From: Medicago truncatula
Taxonomy: Eukaryota; Streptophyta; Magnoliopsida; Fabales; Fabaceae
NCBI RefSeq assembly: GCF_003473485.1
Contig: NC_053048.1
Span: 48,605,755 to 48,669,754, forward strand
Reading direction: 5' to 3'
DNA: 64,000 nucleotides
Position numbers and translations under genes: made by a program. Below the pieces are notes generated by a model that did no database searches, had not been told where the DNA came from, and was given only the letters and a program-made list of their open reading frames with translations. Shown here one piece after another: positions 1 to 13,100 of this stretch. The number at the start of each line of letters is the position of its first letter. Position 1 is the stretch's first letter.

Positions 1-2964
1 CATCATGTTGTTCATTAAAATATCTATCCATCACAAAGCTAGAAGAACAATACTGTTTATCTAAATCAAATTCACATAAAGCTTAAGTTTATATAGTTGT
101 AAATAATAAATGTTAGAATTAGTACTTAATAATGATTAATCTTTTTGTTTTAGGTTAAGCTTGTAAGGTTACTTGAAATGCAAGTAATCTAGTTTGTCCT
201 TATCTCTTTGAGACTTTGCTATAAATAAGCCTCTCCTTTGTACATTGAGTGGGTTAAGAAATAAGATAATCAATATTTTCACATGTCAATAAATACATAA
301 TTCAACGAGTATACATTGACAGTCAGCATATCACATCGCATCAAAACTAATAATAACATTTGCACAATCCCATAATAATTCATAAATTACAGTCATTCAA
401 ACTCAAACTAAACATGCAAGTCTTCAATTATTCACTATTACAAATGAAGTCTTCAAATATTCACCGCAAAAGCATTAGTTGCAGTACAACAATATGGATA
501 AATATGAAAATGTTGCATTAATGTTTTGCTGCACAATATAATTGAAAATCGTAATATAAGTTATGTATTCATTAAAAAATATCATAAATTAAACACTAAC
601 TAATAACACGACATGTATGTAAGAGTTATAACCATGATTGAGACCAAAGGAATATTAGTGTGTGGATAACGAGAAACGTTACAAAGCAATTAGTCATGAA
701 ACACAAGAATAATTGATTAAATCTTTTAATTGTTCACATGTATTATTTATGTCAAATCCATTTGTAATTTATAACCATTTGTTGTTTTATTTGTTTTAAT
801 TTTATTAAATGAGACCATGTGTTTACGGTGAAAGCAAATCCACATTTTAAAAGAAAAATATCAATGTTATTCTTGCAATTCGTGGCCAAACTCATTTGTA
901 ATATTAACACCTCTATCAGTGTAAATATGAAAATGTTCATCTTCCATTTCAAATGTGAAGATACACTTCAACCAATTCCATTCTCATTAGTTGAATTGAA
1001 AAAGTGACATGATTAAAAATAGTAACTTTAATTACAAACCTAACTACTAATTTATCAATTATAAAAACCAAAAAGGATGAAGGCTGCGGCTTACCCAATC
1101 ACAGGTGCAAAAACAGGAGTAAATTATTCATACGTCCATAAAAAGATATATTGTACACGTATCCTGGTGAGATATAGGGTAAAACAAGAATGGTAAAACT
1201 TCAAAAAGAAAAAAAAAAACACAATTGTCAATGTACAAATTAGTAAGCATGAAGTACACAAAAATGAGTTTCCAGAGACAACAAGCTAAGAAATCAAGCA
1301 GTCAAAGATTAAAACATGTTCAATCATATGCAAGCAAACATCCCACAAGTTAAAATATTAGTCTACAAAATATAGCCATGTGTTTTGCCCTAGTATGAGT
1401 CGTAAATAACTCCAAAATATAAACAAAGTAAAAAAATAAAATATGTAGGAAATTAAATTAAATCAAATTAGTATATATAAGTATATAAAAAATTAATTGA
1501 ACTTTTCACACAATATTATTCACCGTTAAGATTTTGAACTAAACTAAACTAAAGCTAGTAGTTCTTTTTAGATAGTTATATTCATTGTCAATGAAGCGTG
1601 GAGTAAGAATATATTTCATGATGTAAATTATGTGATGACCATATAGGGTGATTCTTAACAAAATAAACCGACATAGAGGTAAGATATATTTCTTGATGTA
1701 AAATATGTGATGACAATGGTATTAAAAATAGGGAAAAGTTTATACTTTGCTTTTAAAGTGAGTTTTATTTTAATGATGAGACAGTCGGTTCTAGAATTTC
1801 AAATCAAATTGTAGCTTTTAAAGAAGAATTTAATCAGGTATAAAATTGTTTGGTGTTGGACTTAAAAGGAATAAAAAAATATTATTTGATATACCAAATG
1901 AAAGTATTGATAAACGATTATATTTTTTAGATTTTTGGTAAGGGAGCATGGCCAGACATCCATAACTTATGCATTTTTACTAAAGAATAACTCGATATAT
2001 TGTGCGGCGATGCAAAACAAGATACATGAATGTATCAAATTAATTTAATTACCATAAATATGCTTCTTATATTAACAGTTGAATGATAATTCTGTCATGT
2101 TCACATTTCGAGGAGCTTTCCTATTGTTAAAGTAAGTATCAACATTTTTAAATGACATCGATAGTTTTGTATAATTTTTTTTATACTTAATCACTAAATT
2201 ATTCACTACTTCGAACAGTTGCTCAAAATTCTTCAAAAGTTTGACACAACTTGGAAGATTTCTACAATTTGTGACTGCGACACCTCGACTTTCTTCTGGA
2301 GGATTTACATCTTTGTACCCTAAGTTGAAGGTTGTCCGAAAGGTGTGTGTAAACAAATTGCAAACATGAATAACGATTTTATGTTGTTATCAGCTAAATC
2401 TTGTGCTTGTTTTTAACAACTTCCATCCACTGAGTTAACTAGCGTGATGACTTGTTTTAACTTATTTAAGCTACCTCCATACCTATCAAAATTACACATG
2501 ATTTTTTATTCCATTCTTTCCTACTTATAAATCATTAACTTTGAGTCTAAGCATTCTTTGATCACTATTCATTTTCAGGTAAAAATGAAAGAAAAGCTCT
2601 GGTATGCCATAACAAAGCGACAAAGTTCTTTCCACTTTTCATAATTTCTTTTGATAAGCGTCCAGTTTGAAAATATGAGTTTGACTTACTTGGCAGTACA
2701 TAAAATGAATATTTGTTAGGGTTAGTACTTTGATTTTTCATGACATTTCTTGTTCTTAAATTGTTGGAATATTTGGTTGAAAAAATATTTCTTTGCTTGA
2801 TTGGGAGGGAAAATCTTACCATATGTGCCTACCTATCATGTTTTCCTTGTTAATAATATTTTGATATTTAGTACAGTGCTTTTTTCAATTAATGTTATAG
2901 GTTAATATTTTATGTGTTTTCTTTTAATTATGAAATTCATCATTTTTTAATTAATTTTTTTTAG

Positions 2965-2966
<2 letters not shown>
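1..2966. other. gene-poor AT-rich intergenic region
   Basis: I recognise no gene here. Short open frames exist at 2072-2356 and 2565-2822 on the minus strand (94 and 85 codons), but neither resembles a family I know and neither has clear flanking splice sites. The stretch from about 111 to 300 begins with TGTTAGAATTAG and has a TATA-like TATAAATAA, so it could be an old LTR fragment. No second end or target duplication was found. Confidence 0.5.

Positions 2967-3009
<43 letters not shown>
2967..3009. repeat. (AT)n microsatellite
   Basis: An uninterrupted run of AT dinucleotides followed by shorter AT runs to about 3031. It is a simple repeat, likely length-variable between accessions. Confidence 0.95.
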
Positions 3010-3011
<2 letters not shown>

Positions 3012-3226
3012 TATTTTCTATATATATATATTCTTTCAAAGAGAGAGATAGTGATCAATATGTTAATGAGTTAATGTTTTGTTATCTTTGTGTAGTAATT
3101 CGTACAATGAACAAAAAAATTGTTGCTTATATGGTGGATAAACAATCAATATAAGTAGGGTGGAAGCCTCGTGATCGTACTGTTTGTAGGGGGTGGTCTA
3201 AATAATCTATGTTAAATTTTTGGTAT

Positions 3227-3757
3227 CTTTTAATTTGAAATTGTTAAACCAAGTTAGCTGAAGAATTTTCTTGTTTCTTGGTAGCACAAAGCTAAATCAA
3301 TGTTTGATAACAACCTAGAAAGTATATTTTATGATCATTAAGAGAATTTTAAGAAAAAAAAATGACATACAATATACCTTTGAAGGAAAAAAGTTAACCC
3401 TCCCTCTTTTAATTTGAAATTGTGAAATCAAGTTAGTTGAATGAATTTATTGTTTCTTGATAGCACAAAGTTAAATCAATGTTTGATAATAACAACCTAA
3501 AAAGTATGTTTTATGATCATTGAGAGAATTTGAAGGAAAAAAAAAGACGTACAACATGTCTTTGAAGAAAAATTTTGACCTTTCCTCTTTTAATTTGAAA
3601 TCGTTTAGCCGAGTTAGTTGAAGAATTATTGTTTCTTGGTAGCACAAAGCTAAATCAATGTTTGATAACCGTCTAGAAAGTATATTTTATGATCATTGAG
3701 AGAATTTGAAAGAAAAAAAATGACATACATGTCTCTCAAGGAAAAAGTTAACCTGAA
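3227..3757. repeat. tandem repeat, three diverged copies of ~180 bp
   Basis: Three head-to-tail copies start at about 3227, 3406 and 3587 with CTTTTAATTTGAAATTG. Each carries a shared TTTCTTGGTAGCACAAAG segment and a later TATTTTATGATCATT segment. Spacing is 179 and 181 bp. The copies differ by scattered substitutions and small indels, so the duplication is not recent. No coding capacity is apparent. Confidence 0.85.
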
Positions 3758-6040
3758 AACTTAAATGTTGATGGAAACTTCTACGGTACACTCGCAAATT
3801 AAAGTGTATTGGTATTTTTGCTTCAAATTTCTACAAATCAACCATCGTTTTTATGAAATAAAGAGCTATTTGATGATATTTTATTATAGAGTACATACAT
3901 AACTATAGCAAAAATTGTAATTTATAATCATTTTATATCCCTCAGAAAATCATTTTATAGTTAATATTCATTATCGCATGACTTCAAAAGTCATATTTAA
4001 TACATGATAGTTGTGGAGAATAAGTTCAAGAGTCGTGCATGTAGTTGGTTGGTGGTGTTCTTCGTGATTGGGGATGTAGTTGGTTGTTGGGTGTTTCTTA
4101 GTGATTGATATGCATGATTACAAAAGACATATTTAATACATGACAACTTGGGAAAATCAATCGTGTGTGATTTATCTAGTAATCAAAATATATTTTTTAA
4201 TTTATATTTGATAATATATTATTTGAGTTTCCATTATTTCTCTAACTAAAATTTGTAACACTTCAATTTCTAATTTAAAATTATTTATTTTACATTAAGT
4301 TCAAAATTAAATGCTCAATCATGAGTACGCGAGTTTGATCTTTAACTAGAAAAAACCTAGATATATTTCAATGGAGCCTATTTTGATAGAGAACTTTAAA
4401 TTACTAGAGCATTGTTTCTAATTTTAATATATTAGCCCCATAATATGAAAAAGAATTCAAAAATTAAATATAAATGAAGTAATGGTAACAAAAGCGGGGG
4501 AAGTATAATAACAAAAAATTCAAAGTTTTCATTTGAAATAACAAAAATTAAATCAATCGTATGAAAGAATAGAAAGTAAAAGTATTGAAAGAAAATTCAA
4601 TATTTAAATTATGTTGAATTCAAATAACAAAAGATTAGTCCGATGTGGAATCATTTAAAATTCATTGTTTTTTTTATATGTTATAACTTAAACAATTAGA
4701 ATGTGTCGTGTATAATGCCACGTGCCTCATTGAGGTCGCGACCTCGATGATCCATGTTTTGGTATGTCTATAGAACCTTCACGTGTTATTCTCAATGAGT
4801 GTTGCTTTTCTGCAACTGAATGTTTTCTAAAAACACATAAAAAAGATTAAAAAGTTTAGTGGTAGTTAATTATCGTCGATTTTATAGTTATAAGTCGACG
4901 GTAGTAAATTATTGTTGGAGTCATTTTAATATTTTACATGTGTTTTTAAGAAATTTTAGATGTTAAAAAGACAATTTTCATTCTCAATAGACCTTGTTAG
5001 ATGGCCTCTCTGACGAATAACTAGGCTGGGCTTTTTCAACTCATTTTGGTACACATACTTGCTTATTTATCCATATTAGTCAGAATCTTAGCAAATTTTT
5101 TTAAAGGATTTTGTTAACTAGTGCCCCCAACATTGGTTAATATTTCCCTTTTTTAAAGCTTAACCCAATAAAAGTACAATAAAAGACTAAAAACAAAACA
5201 TTCCAACAGGCTTCTATTTCACATAACTCGGTATAATACAAATCAGTATACACCACATACAATCCAACACATCCGCATATGAACACGAAATCAATTTTAA
5301 AAAAAAGAGATGCACAATTGACGAGCATCGTACACCCTAGCTTGATTTTTTAAATTTTAATGGTGCATAGTTATTACTTACATCATGTATTTTAAGGGTG
5401 TGTTTGATTTGATAAATAATAAAGGATAGGACAGAACAACTCCAGTTGTCCAGTGTTTCAATTATAAAACTGTTTCAAGAACAGGACAAAAACTGCAATT
5501 TTTGTCCCTCGCCAAACCACATCACAACTTTTTGTCTCACGTACAAGTTGTCTAAAATACAAAAATAGCATTTCGTCACCCAAAAATTATATAAAACAGA
5601 AAATTATTCAATACCATAAAAATTTGTCTTGTGCTATTATGCGTTATGTTGTGCTGTCCTATCTTGTATTGTTATGTTCCGTACTTACTGTTTTGTAAAC
5701 CAAACATAATTTAACATTTTATTAATGACAAATAAGCATATTAGAAGATAGGGTGAAACTTTCCTCTTTATTAAAAAAAATATAATTTATTCCTAATAAA
5801 TAAAATATAATTTATTCCTTTAAAGAAATAGAATTTACTCATGGTTGGTCATACACTGTTGTTTGATTTTTGAAATATATTGTCTTTCCGAAGAGCTTCC
5901 TCCGACCCAATTATAAGCAAATTTGATTTTTTATGTTCATTTAATTCATGATTACTCATTAATTGAATTCTAAAAAGTCAAATTTTCTTATAATTAACAA
6001 CTAAGGAGTACTTCCTATAGACTAGTGAATTATAAAAAAA
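3758..6040. other. intergenic region without recognised gene
   Basis: No gene is recognised. At 3771 the motif CTTCTACGGTACACTCGCAAA resembles the terminal sequence of the TIR element at about 55733, suggesting a partial relative. A segment at about 5397-5710 starts GGGTGTGTTTGATTTG and ends with ACCAAACATA, like hAT-type MITE ends. A 14-bp perfect palindrome, GAGGTCGCGACCTC, lies near 4733. Confidence 0.4.
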
Positions 6041-6357
6041 AGATTAAATTACACTATGAACCCTTTAAGTTTGAGGTTTATAACAAATTGATCATTTAAG
6101 TTATTTTTGTTATATATAAGTCCTTTAAGTTTGAGGTTTGTAACATATTGATTTTTTTAGCTATTTTGGTTACACATAAGTAGTTTAAGTTTGTAAACGT
6201 TTACGATTTAATCCTTTTGCCACATCATCTTTTTTGTAATAGAAGGACTAAATCGAAAATGTTTACCAACTTTAAGGACTTATGTGTGATCGAAATAACT
6301 TAAGGGACAAATCTGTTACAAACCTCAAACTTAAAGGACCTCGAGTGTAATTTATCC
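6041..6357. mobile_element. MITE with long terminal inverted repeats
   Basis: The ends are inverted copies over about 45 bp. The left arm contains TTAAGTTTGAGGTTTATAAC and the right arm its near-complement GTTACAAACCTCAAACTTAA. A second internal copy of the left arm lies at about 6122. There is no coding capacity. The long TIR resembles Mutator-type MITEs, but a clean 9-bp target duplication was not found. Confidence 0.7.
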
Positions 6358-6393
6358 TAAAAAGTTAGATTTCAGCCTTTCTCTCAAATATAA

Positions 6394-6399
<6 letters not shown>

Positions 6400-6460
<61 letters not shown>
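6400..6460. repeat. (AT)n microsatellite
   Basis: About 60 bp of pure AT dinucleotide directly beside the tail of a SINE. A shorter AT run at 6581-6602 lies on the other side of the SINE, so the SINE appears to have inserted into an AT tract. Confidence 0.95.
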
Positions 6461-6461
6461 T

Positions 6462-6582
6462 ATTTTTTTTTGTCAAGTAGTCTAATGGCTAGAATTCATC
6501 TTTTTAAAGTGCTGGGGTTCGAACCCCGACCTCTGCAAGTAAGAATCCATGTCTCTGCAAACTGAGCTATGCTCACGGGGAT
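6462..6582 (-). mobile_element. tRNA-derived SINE
   Basis: Read on the minus strand, it starts CCCCGTGAGCATAGCTCAGT (A-box region), has the B-box-like GGGGTTCGAACCCC about 50 bp later, then a tRNA-unrelated body ending CTAGCCATTAGACTACTTGA, and finishes in a poly-A tail. The same start and tail motifs recur in the SINE at 40239-40381. Pol III boxes plus an A tail define a plant SINE; it is not a functional tRNA. It sits inside an AT microsatellite, so no clean target duplication can be read. Confidence 0.8.
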
Positions 6583-6583
6583 A

Positions 6584-6614
<31 letters not shown>

Positions 6615-7013
6615 TTTCTTTTTGACAAAATATATATTCTAATTTATTTATTTTATTGAGAAACTAATATAAGAATATTTTTCATTCAAATAATAACATT
6701 GAATATGATAAATTTTTGAGAAGGAGGAGTGTTATTTGAACAACCAATTTGGTGATAATTTATTTGACAACCATATTTTACAAAGAAAAAAGTAATATTG
6801 GCACGGACACCATAACAATAGAGAGATAAAGTAAAAAGTAATGTGAGTATGAGAAATGATATTTGTACAACTTTATCTCTCATACTCACATTATCTTCTT
6901 ATTCTCTCTCTTCCTTTTTCTCTCTCCATTGTTTTTTATCAATGAATGAAAAGAGAGTACAATAAGGTTGTCCCAAATATCATTACTCTAGATTTTTCCC
7001 ACTTATAATAAAA

Positions 7014-7017
<4 letters not shown>

Positions 7018-7044
<27 letters not shown>
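7018..7044. repeat. poly-T tract upstream of Cactin
   Basis: An uninterrupted T run about 80 bp before the Cactin start codon. Such tracts are common in plant promoters or 5' UTRs; no TATA box is obvious between it and the start. Confidence 0.8.
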
Positions 7045-7047
<3 letters not shown>

Positions 7048-7125
7048 GAACTTATAATAAAACCTGTGTGATGAAATTCGATTGATTTTCATATCAATAA
7101 CATCGCCAAGGTTTAGGGTTAAACA

Positions 7126-10100
7126 ATGGCGAGCGGTAGTAGTAGTAGAAAATCTCGAAGACGAAGAAGATCCGATGATGACTCTGCATCTGACTCCGAC
7201 TCCGACCACCGCCGGAAAACTAGTCGCCGGTCACGCCGAGATTCAGATGATGATTCAAGTGACGACAACGTTAATAGAACTGGAAGAAAGAAGAAATCTT
7301 CCAGAACAATCACAGAAGAGGAAATTTCACAGTATATGGCTAAAAAAGCTCAGAGAAAGGTTCCAACTTCAATCTTCATCGCTTATTTCATAATTTAATT
7401 TCATATATTGAATTTCATATGTTAAATTTCATATATTTTTTTGTTCAGGCTACGAAAGTTGCTAAGAAATTGAAGACGAATACAGTATCGGGTTATTCCA
7501 ATGATTCTAATCCGTTTGGTGATACTAATCTCAATGAAAAGTATTTTTTTTTTCTTCTATGGAAGTTATTTTTATTGCTTGTTAATTGAGTTAAACTTTT
7601 GGTAGATACTTTTATTATATAAATGTATTTAAATATATTGCAGATAAATACTGGTCGCCAATATGAAGATATATGTGATTTATAAACCTAAAAAAAAAAA
7701 AAATGTTATTTTTAGGTTTGTTTGGCGTAAGAAGATTGAGCGCGATGTTACTCAAGGTGTATCGATTGATTCCTTTTCTGTTAAAGCTGAGAAGAAAAGA
7801 CAAGTGGAAAGGATGGTATGTATGCATTTTGTTTTGCCGAAGTTTACTTAGTGTTTATGTTTCTCCATATATGGTTAGTGTTCTGAATTTAAGAGTTTCA
7901 AATTGAAGCGGAAGCGGCTATATTTTGTTGCTTTTTCTGCTTTAAGCTTTAGCTTAATAGGTGATATTTCATACAAGCATGACATGAGTAGATGGCAACA
8001 ATAACCCAATTATGTTTGGATTAACTTATTGAACTTATCTATAAGTACTTGTGAGTTGTGACAATGTTTGGGAGAACTTACGTAAACAGTTTATAGACTA
8101 TAGAAAGCAGTTTGACACTATTTTATCTTGGGTTATAGAAATAGCTTATTCATAAGCGCTTATGCTATCGGCTGCAAAATAAGCTGTTTATCCAAACAGG
8201 ATCTAGGTCTGTTGTGAAAAAATAGAATTAACACTAGGCCACAGCCCACTCTAGTAATCACACTGCTGGACAATACCCGTTCTTAAAACCTCAGCAACAT
8301 GTCCCATGTAACTTCAAACAATTGAGAAGCCTGAAATAATAATAGCATAAGTATCGCTTTGAATACCCAGACCATCTATGCAAATGTTTTGACGAATTTC
8401 TAATCCCCTCAAGATTTGGCAGTAAAAAGACGGGAGTTAGAGAAGTCATCTTACTTACACAACTCCGGTGGTTGAATTGTTGCACCAAATTTCTAATGTA
8501 TGCATTTTGTTTTGCCGAAGTTTACTTAGTGTTTATGTTTCTCCATATATGGTTAGTGTTCTGAATTTAAGAGTTTCAAATTGAAGCGGAAGCGGCTATA
8601 TTTTGTTGCTTTTTCTGCTTTAAGCTTTAGCTTAATAGGTGATATTTCATACAAGCATGGCATGAGTAGATGGCAACAATAACCCAATTATGTTTGGATT
8701 AACTTATTGAACTTATCTATAAGTACTTGTGAGTTGTGACAATGTTTGGGAGAACTTACGTAAACAGTTTATAGACTATAGAAAGCAGTTTGACACTATT
8801 TTATCTTGGGTTATAGAAATAGCTTATTCATAAGCGCTTATGCTATCGGCTGCAAAATAAGCTGTTTATCCAAACAGGATCTAGGTCTGTTGTGAAAAAA
8901 TAGAATTAACACTAGGCCACAGCCCACTCTAGTAATCACACTGCTGGACAATACCCGTTCTTAAAACCTCAGCAACATGTCCCATGTAACTTCAAACAAT
9001 TGAGAAGCCTGAAATAATAATAGCATAAGTATCGCTTTGAATACCCAGACCATCTATGCAAATGTTTTGACGAATTTCTAATCCCCTCAAGATTTGGCAG
9101 TAAAAAGACGGGAGTTAGAGAAGTCATCTTACTTACACAACTCTGGTGGTTGAATTGTTGCACCAAATTTCTAATGTATGCATTTTGTTTTGCCGAAGTT
9201 TACTTAGTGTTTATGTTTCTCCATATATGGTTAGTGTTCTGAATTTAAGAGTTTCAAATTGAAGCGGAAGCGGCTATATTTTGTTGCTTTTTCTGCTTTA
9301 AGCTTTAGCTTAATAGGTGATATTTCATACAAGCATGGCATGAGTAGATGGCAACAATAACCCAATTATGTTTGGATTAACTTATTGAACTTATCTATAA
9401 GTACTTGTGAGTTGTGACAATGTTTGGGAGAACTTACGTAAACAGTTTATAGACTATAGAAAGCAGTTTGACACTATTTTATCTTGGGTTATAGAAATAG
9501 CTTATTCATAAGCGCTTATGCTATCGGCTGCAAAATAAGCTGTTTATCCAAACAGGATCTAGGTCTGTTGTGAAAAAATAGAATTAACACTAGGCCACAG
9601 CCCACTCTAGTAATCACACTGCTGGACAATACCCGTTCTTAAAACCTCAGCAACATGTCCCATGTAACTTCAAACAATTGAGAAGCCTGAAATAATAATA
9701 GCATAAGTATCGCTTTGAATACCCAGACCATCTATGCAAATGTTTTGACGAATTTCTAATCCCCTCAAGATTTGGCAGTAAAAAGACGGGAGTTAGAGAA
9801 GTCATCTTACTTACACAACTCTGGTGGTTGAATTGTTGCACCAAATTTAAGAGATTGACTTTTTTCCTACATATTTTCCAACAGTAGGAATGTCAACCTT
9901 GTCATATAACCTATCATTTAGAACATGCTTCACTTTAACATTCCATGTAAATTTCATGGGGAAGGGTTTGATAAATACATCTCTGCTTTGATTTTACGTT
10001 AGGACATGACAATGGTTGGTGGGTAGGAAATAATTTGTACACGAACTTGGTGCCCAATATTATATGAATCTCAGAACCTGTACTACCTTTTGAATGAATT

Positions 10101-13100
10101 TCAGTACTTTTTCTTGAGAATGTATAGAAAAGTAGTTAAAGAAAACAATAACAATTGAAATGTTTTTCACTTTCTACACTAAAAACAGATTATGGAAACA
10201 GTTTTAAGAACAATCGGATGAAAAAAAACAGATTATAAAAACAAGTTTTAAGAACAATCGGATGAAAGATTGACATGAATCACTTTTGTTTTAGGGTTTG
10301 AAAACACAACTGTTTCAAAAGTGGTACGCAAACAAACAGGTTTTATTTTCATTTTTTTTTCCTTTCATTTCTGTAGTACGTGGTAGGTGCTTGGTTCTTA
10401 CTACTCAAGTTCCTATTAATGTAGGCTCTGGTTTTGCCTGGTTTACACAAAATACTATTTTCACCACTCATTTAGGGCCTGCTTGATTTCCTTTTTGAAA
10501 ACAGTTTTTTAGTTTTTGAAAATTAGAAAAGGATAAAACTTGTTTGATTACTCTTCTGTAATTGATAGTTTTAAAAACTGTTCTCTTCTTCTCTTTTTTA
10601 AAACTGAAAAATAGAAACACCAAAAAAGTGTTTTGCTTTTTGATTTTGGTTTTCACTCTAAAAAACACGGAAAACTGTGACAATTTTCATTAATGGCAAT
10701 TTTGTAAATATAGCAACAAGTTATATAAAAATTGAAGATGACGGAGTCATGCGGAGCTAGTGAGATTGGATTTGGACTACCAAACAGTTTTTCTTTTTAA
10801 TTTTTTTCTTAAAAATAGTTTTTGAAAACTGATTTTCAGTTAAGTATTTAAAAACTAAAAATCAAAACCAAATCAAACAGGCCCCTAATCTTTTCACTTT
10901 CTGAAAATTTTTCTATTTATTTGTTGAGAGCTGTCATTTTCTTAATTATCCAACTTTATCATTTTAAACTGGATAAAATATGACATGCATAAATCAGTGT
11001 TATATTATTCTGAATCAGTAAATTGTTTTTACCTTGAACGCTTATTCCGAATTAATTATTAGTATTTGTTTGAAATTCCGCCTTAATTTTGGTCCGCCCC
11101 TAGTCGCCTAATTTGCGACCTTTGGTTAGCCTTCATTGCATCCTCCAACACCTTCGTTGTGTTGGCTTTGAGGGGCGGATTTAGTCCCACATCGAATAGA
11201 TAGTACTCTTGAGAAGAGTTTATAAAGAGGAGGCACTCCTCACCTTACAAACTGGTTTTGTAAGGATGAGCGTATCCTAGATCTATCATTGGGCTTCCCA
11301 CATCGTCCACACTTCAGGCCCATTGGGCCGGGCTGAAGCGTGAGGGTGTGTGTTGGAAATTCCGCCTTAATTGCAGTCCGCCCCTAGTTGCCTAAATTGC
11401 GACCTTTGGTTAGCCTTCATTGCAGCCTCCAACACCCTCATTGTGTTGGCTTTGAGGGGGTGGATTTAGTCCCACATCGGATAGACTCCTCACCTTACAA
11501 GCCGGTTTTGTAAGGATGAGTTAGGCCCCAAATTTCAACAGTATTCGTTGTGGATGGTTGGGTTGGGGATCTGGTTTTTTTGAGTCTATTGAAACCATAA
11601 TTGGGAATATGTAATAATAGTTCAGCTATTCATCAGTCTTATTTAGGTAAGGCTTTGCATGTTTTTTTGTTTTCACGATTTTATTGTCCTGTGATTTGTT
11701 GCTATGGCCAGACAACTAAATGTTCTTGCTGCTTACTGTTGCTATGTTCTCAATTACAATACAGGCAGAAATTGAAAAGGTGAAAAAGAGGAGAGAGGAA
11801 AGGGCACTTGAGAAAGCACAACATGAAGAAGAAATGGTAAGTCCTCTCATTATTTGTTGTTAGTTAATATGTATCAGTATTATGGGAAATTAGTTATGTT
11901 GTGTTAACTGTTATTAGTCTAAGCTTGTTTAGCTGTGCTAGTGGTCGCGTGTTGCTATGTTTTCTACCTAATCTGACATATTAGATTATACAGGAGTCTA
12001 AGATTGGTGTCTAGTATCACAGTTTTTCATTCTTGTTAGTTAAATACACTATTATTTCCTTTATCTATTCCCTAAGTTTCAACTGTTATAATTTTAATCT
12101 GTTAAGAAAATCTTCTATCTAGCGACGGTAAAATTTTGTTGTTCTTGACATGGCATACCAATTATGTCACGGCTACATACCAGCTCTTGTATTTGTGGGG
12201 AAAATTGCAAGGCTACAAAGCAATTATTTTCTTTAACCACAGGTGCTATAATTCAACTTCTCGGTATTTTAAGGCCCAAATAGAATGGCAATGTGCAAGG
12301 GTCAAGTCAAGCTTGACAAAGTGTTGGATTAATGGTGTCAAAAACTGTGTTATCTTATTTGTGTTTGACAAATTCTTTCTTCCAGGCATTGTTAGCTAGA
12401 GAACGTGCTCGAGCTGAGTTCCAGGACTGGGAAAAAAAGGAAGAGGAGGTACTGTAGTTTGAGTTTGTTTACATATGTTTTTGTTCAGTATAATATTGTC
12501 TTTTTGTTGACTTAGACCGTTTAATCTGCAGTTCCATTTTGATCAAAGCAAAGTCAGGTCAGAGATTAGATTGCGTGAAGGGCGTGCCAGGCCAATTGAT
12601 GTCCTAACCAAGCACCTCAATGGCTCTGATGATTTGGATATAGAAATAAATGAACCATATATGGTCTTCAAGGTTAATATCTAGCTTTTAATTCCGTTTC
12701 ATTTTATTCTTGGATTCCCAAAGCTGTTTAATTATGCAGCTTCGAACTTCAATATTATTGAACAAGTTAATTAATGATTTGATATATGGTACAGGGTTTG
12801 ACGGTTAAAGAAATGAGTGAACTTCGTGACGACATCAAAATGCATCTTGATCTTGATAGGGCAACACCAACCCATGTGGAATATTGGGAGGTATCACACT
12901 ATTTCCCTTGTTTGTGCTCTGCACATGCTATGTAATTAATAAGTTTTACTGTATCTGAAACAACATAATGTAATTTGAACATATTCCTTCTGTCCCTAAT
13001 TATAAGCACTCTTTTAGAAAAAAGTTTTGTCCCTAAATATAAGCCCTTATACAAATTACTAGATGCATTTATTATTTTTTTTCCTAAACATACCCCTAAT

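Noticed and set aside
2072-2822. Two minus-strand frames of 94 and 85 codons
   Set aside because: Considered as exons of an unknown gene. The junctions are not supported, and neither frame shows a motif I can name.
6462-6582. tRNA-like GGGGTTCGAACCCC motifs here and at 49134-49269, 40239-40381
   Set aside because: The box A and B regions lack a foldable cloverleaf with an anticodon arm and are followed by a tRNA-unrelated body and an A tail, so these are SINEs and not tRNA genes.
7119-7313. Minus-strand Ser/Arg frame and +2-frame ORF over the first Cactin exon
   Set aside because: They are shadows of the RS-rich Cactin N-terminus in other frames.
8291-9844. Three 65-codon antisense frames, almost identical, at 8291-8488, 8969-9166 and 9647-9844
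   Set aside because: They are one chance frame copied by the 678-bp tandem repeat in the Cactin intron. There is no homology and no splice or promoter support, and the R/Q difference follows the repeat's C/T substitution.
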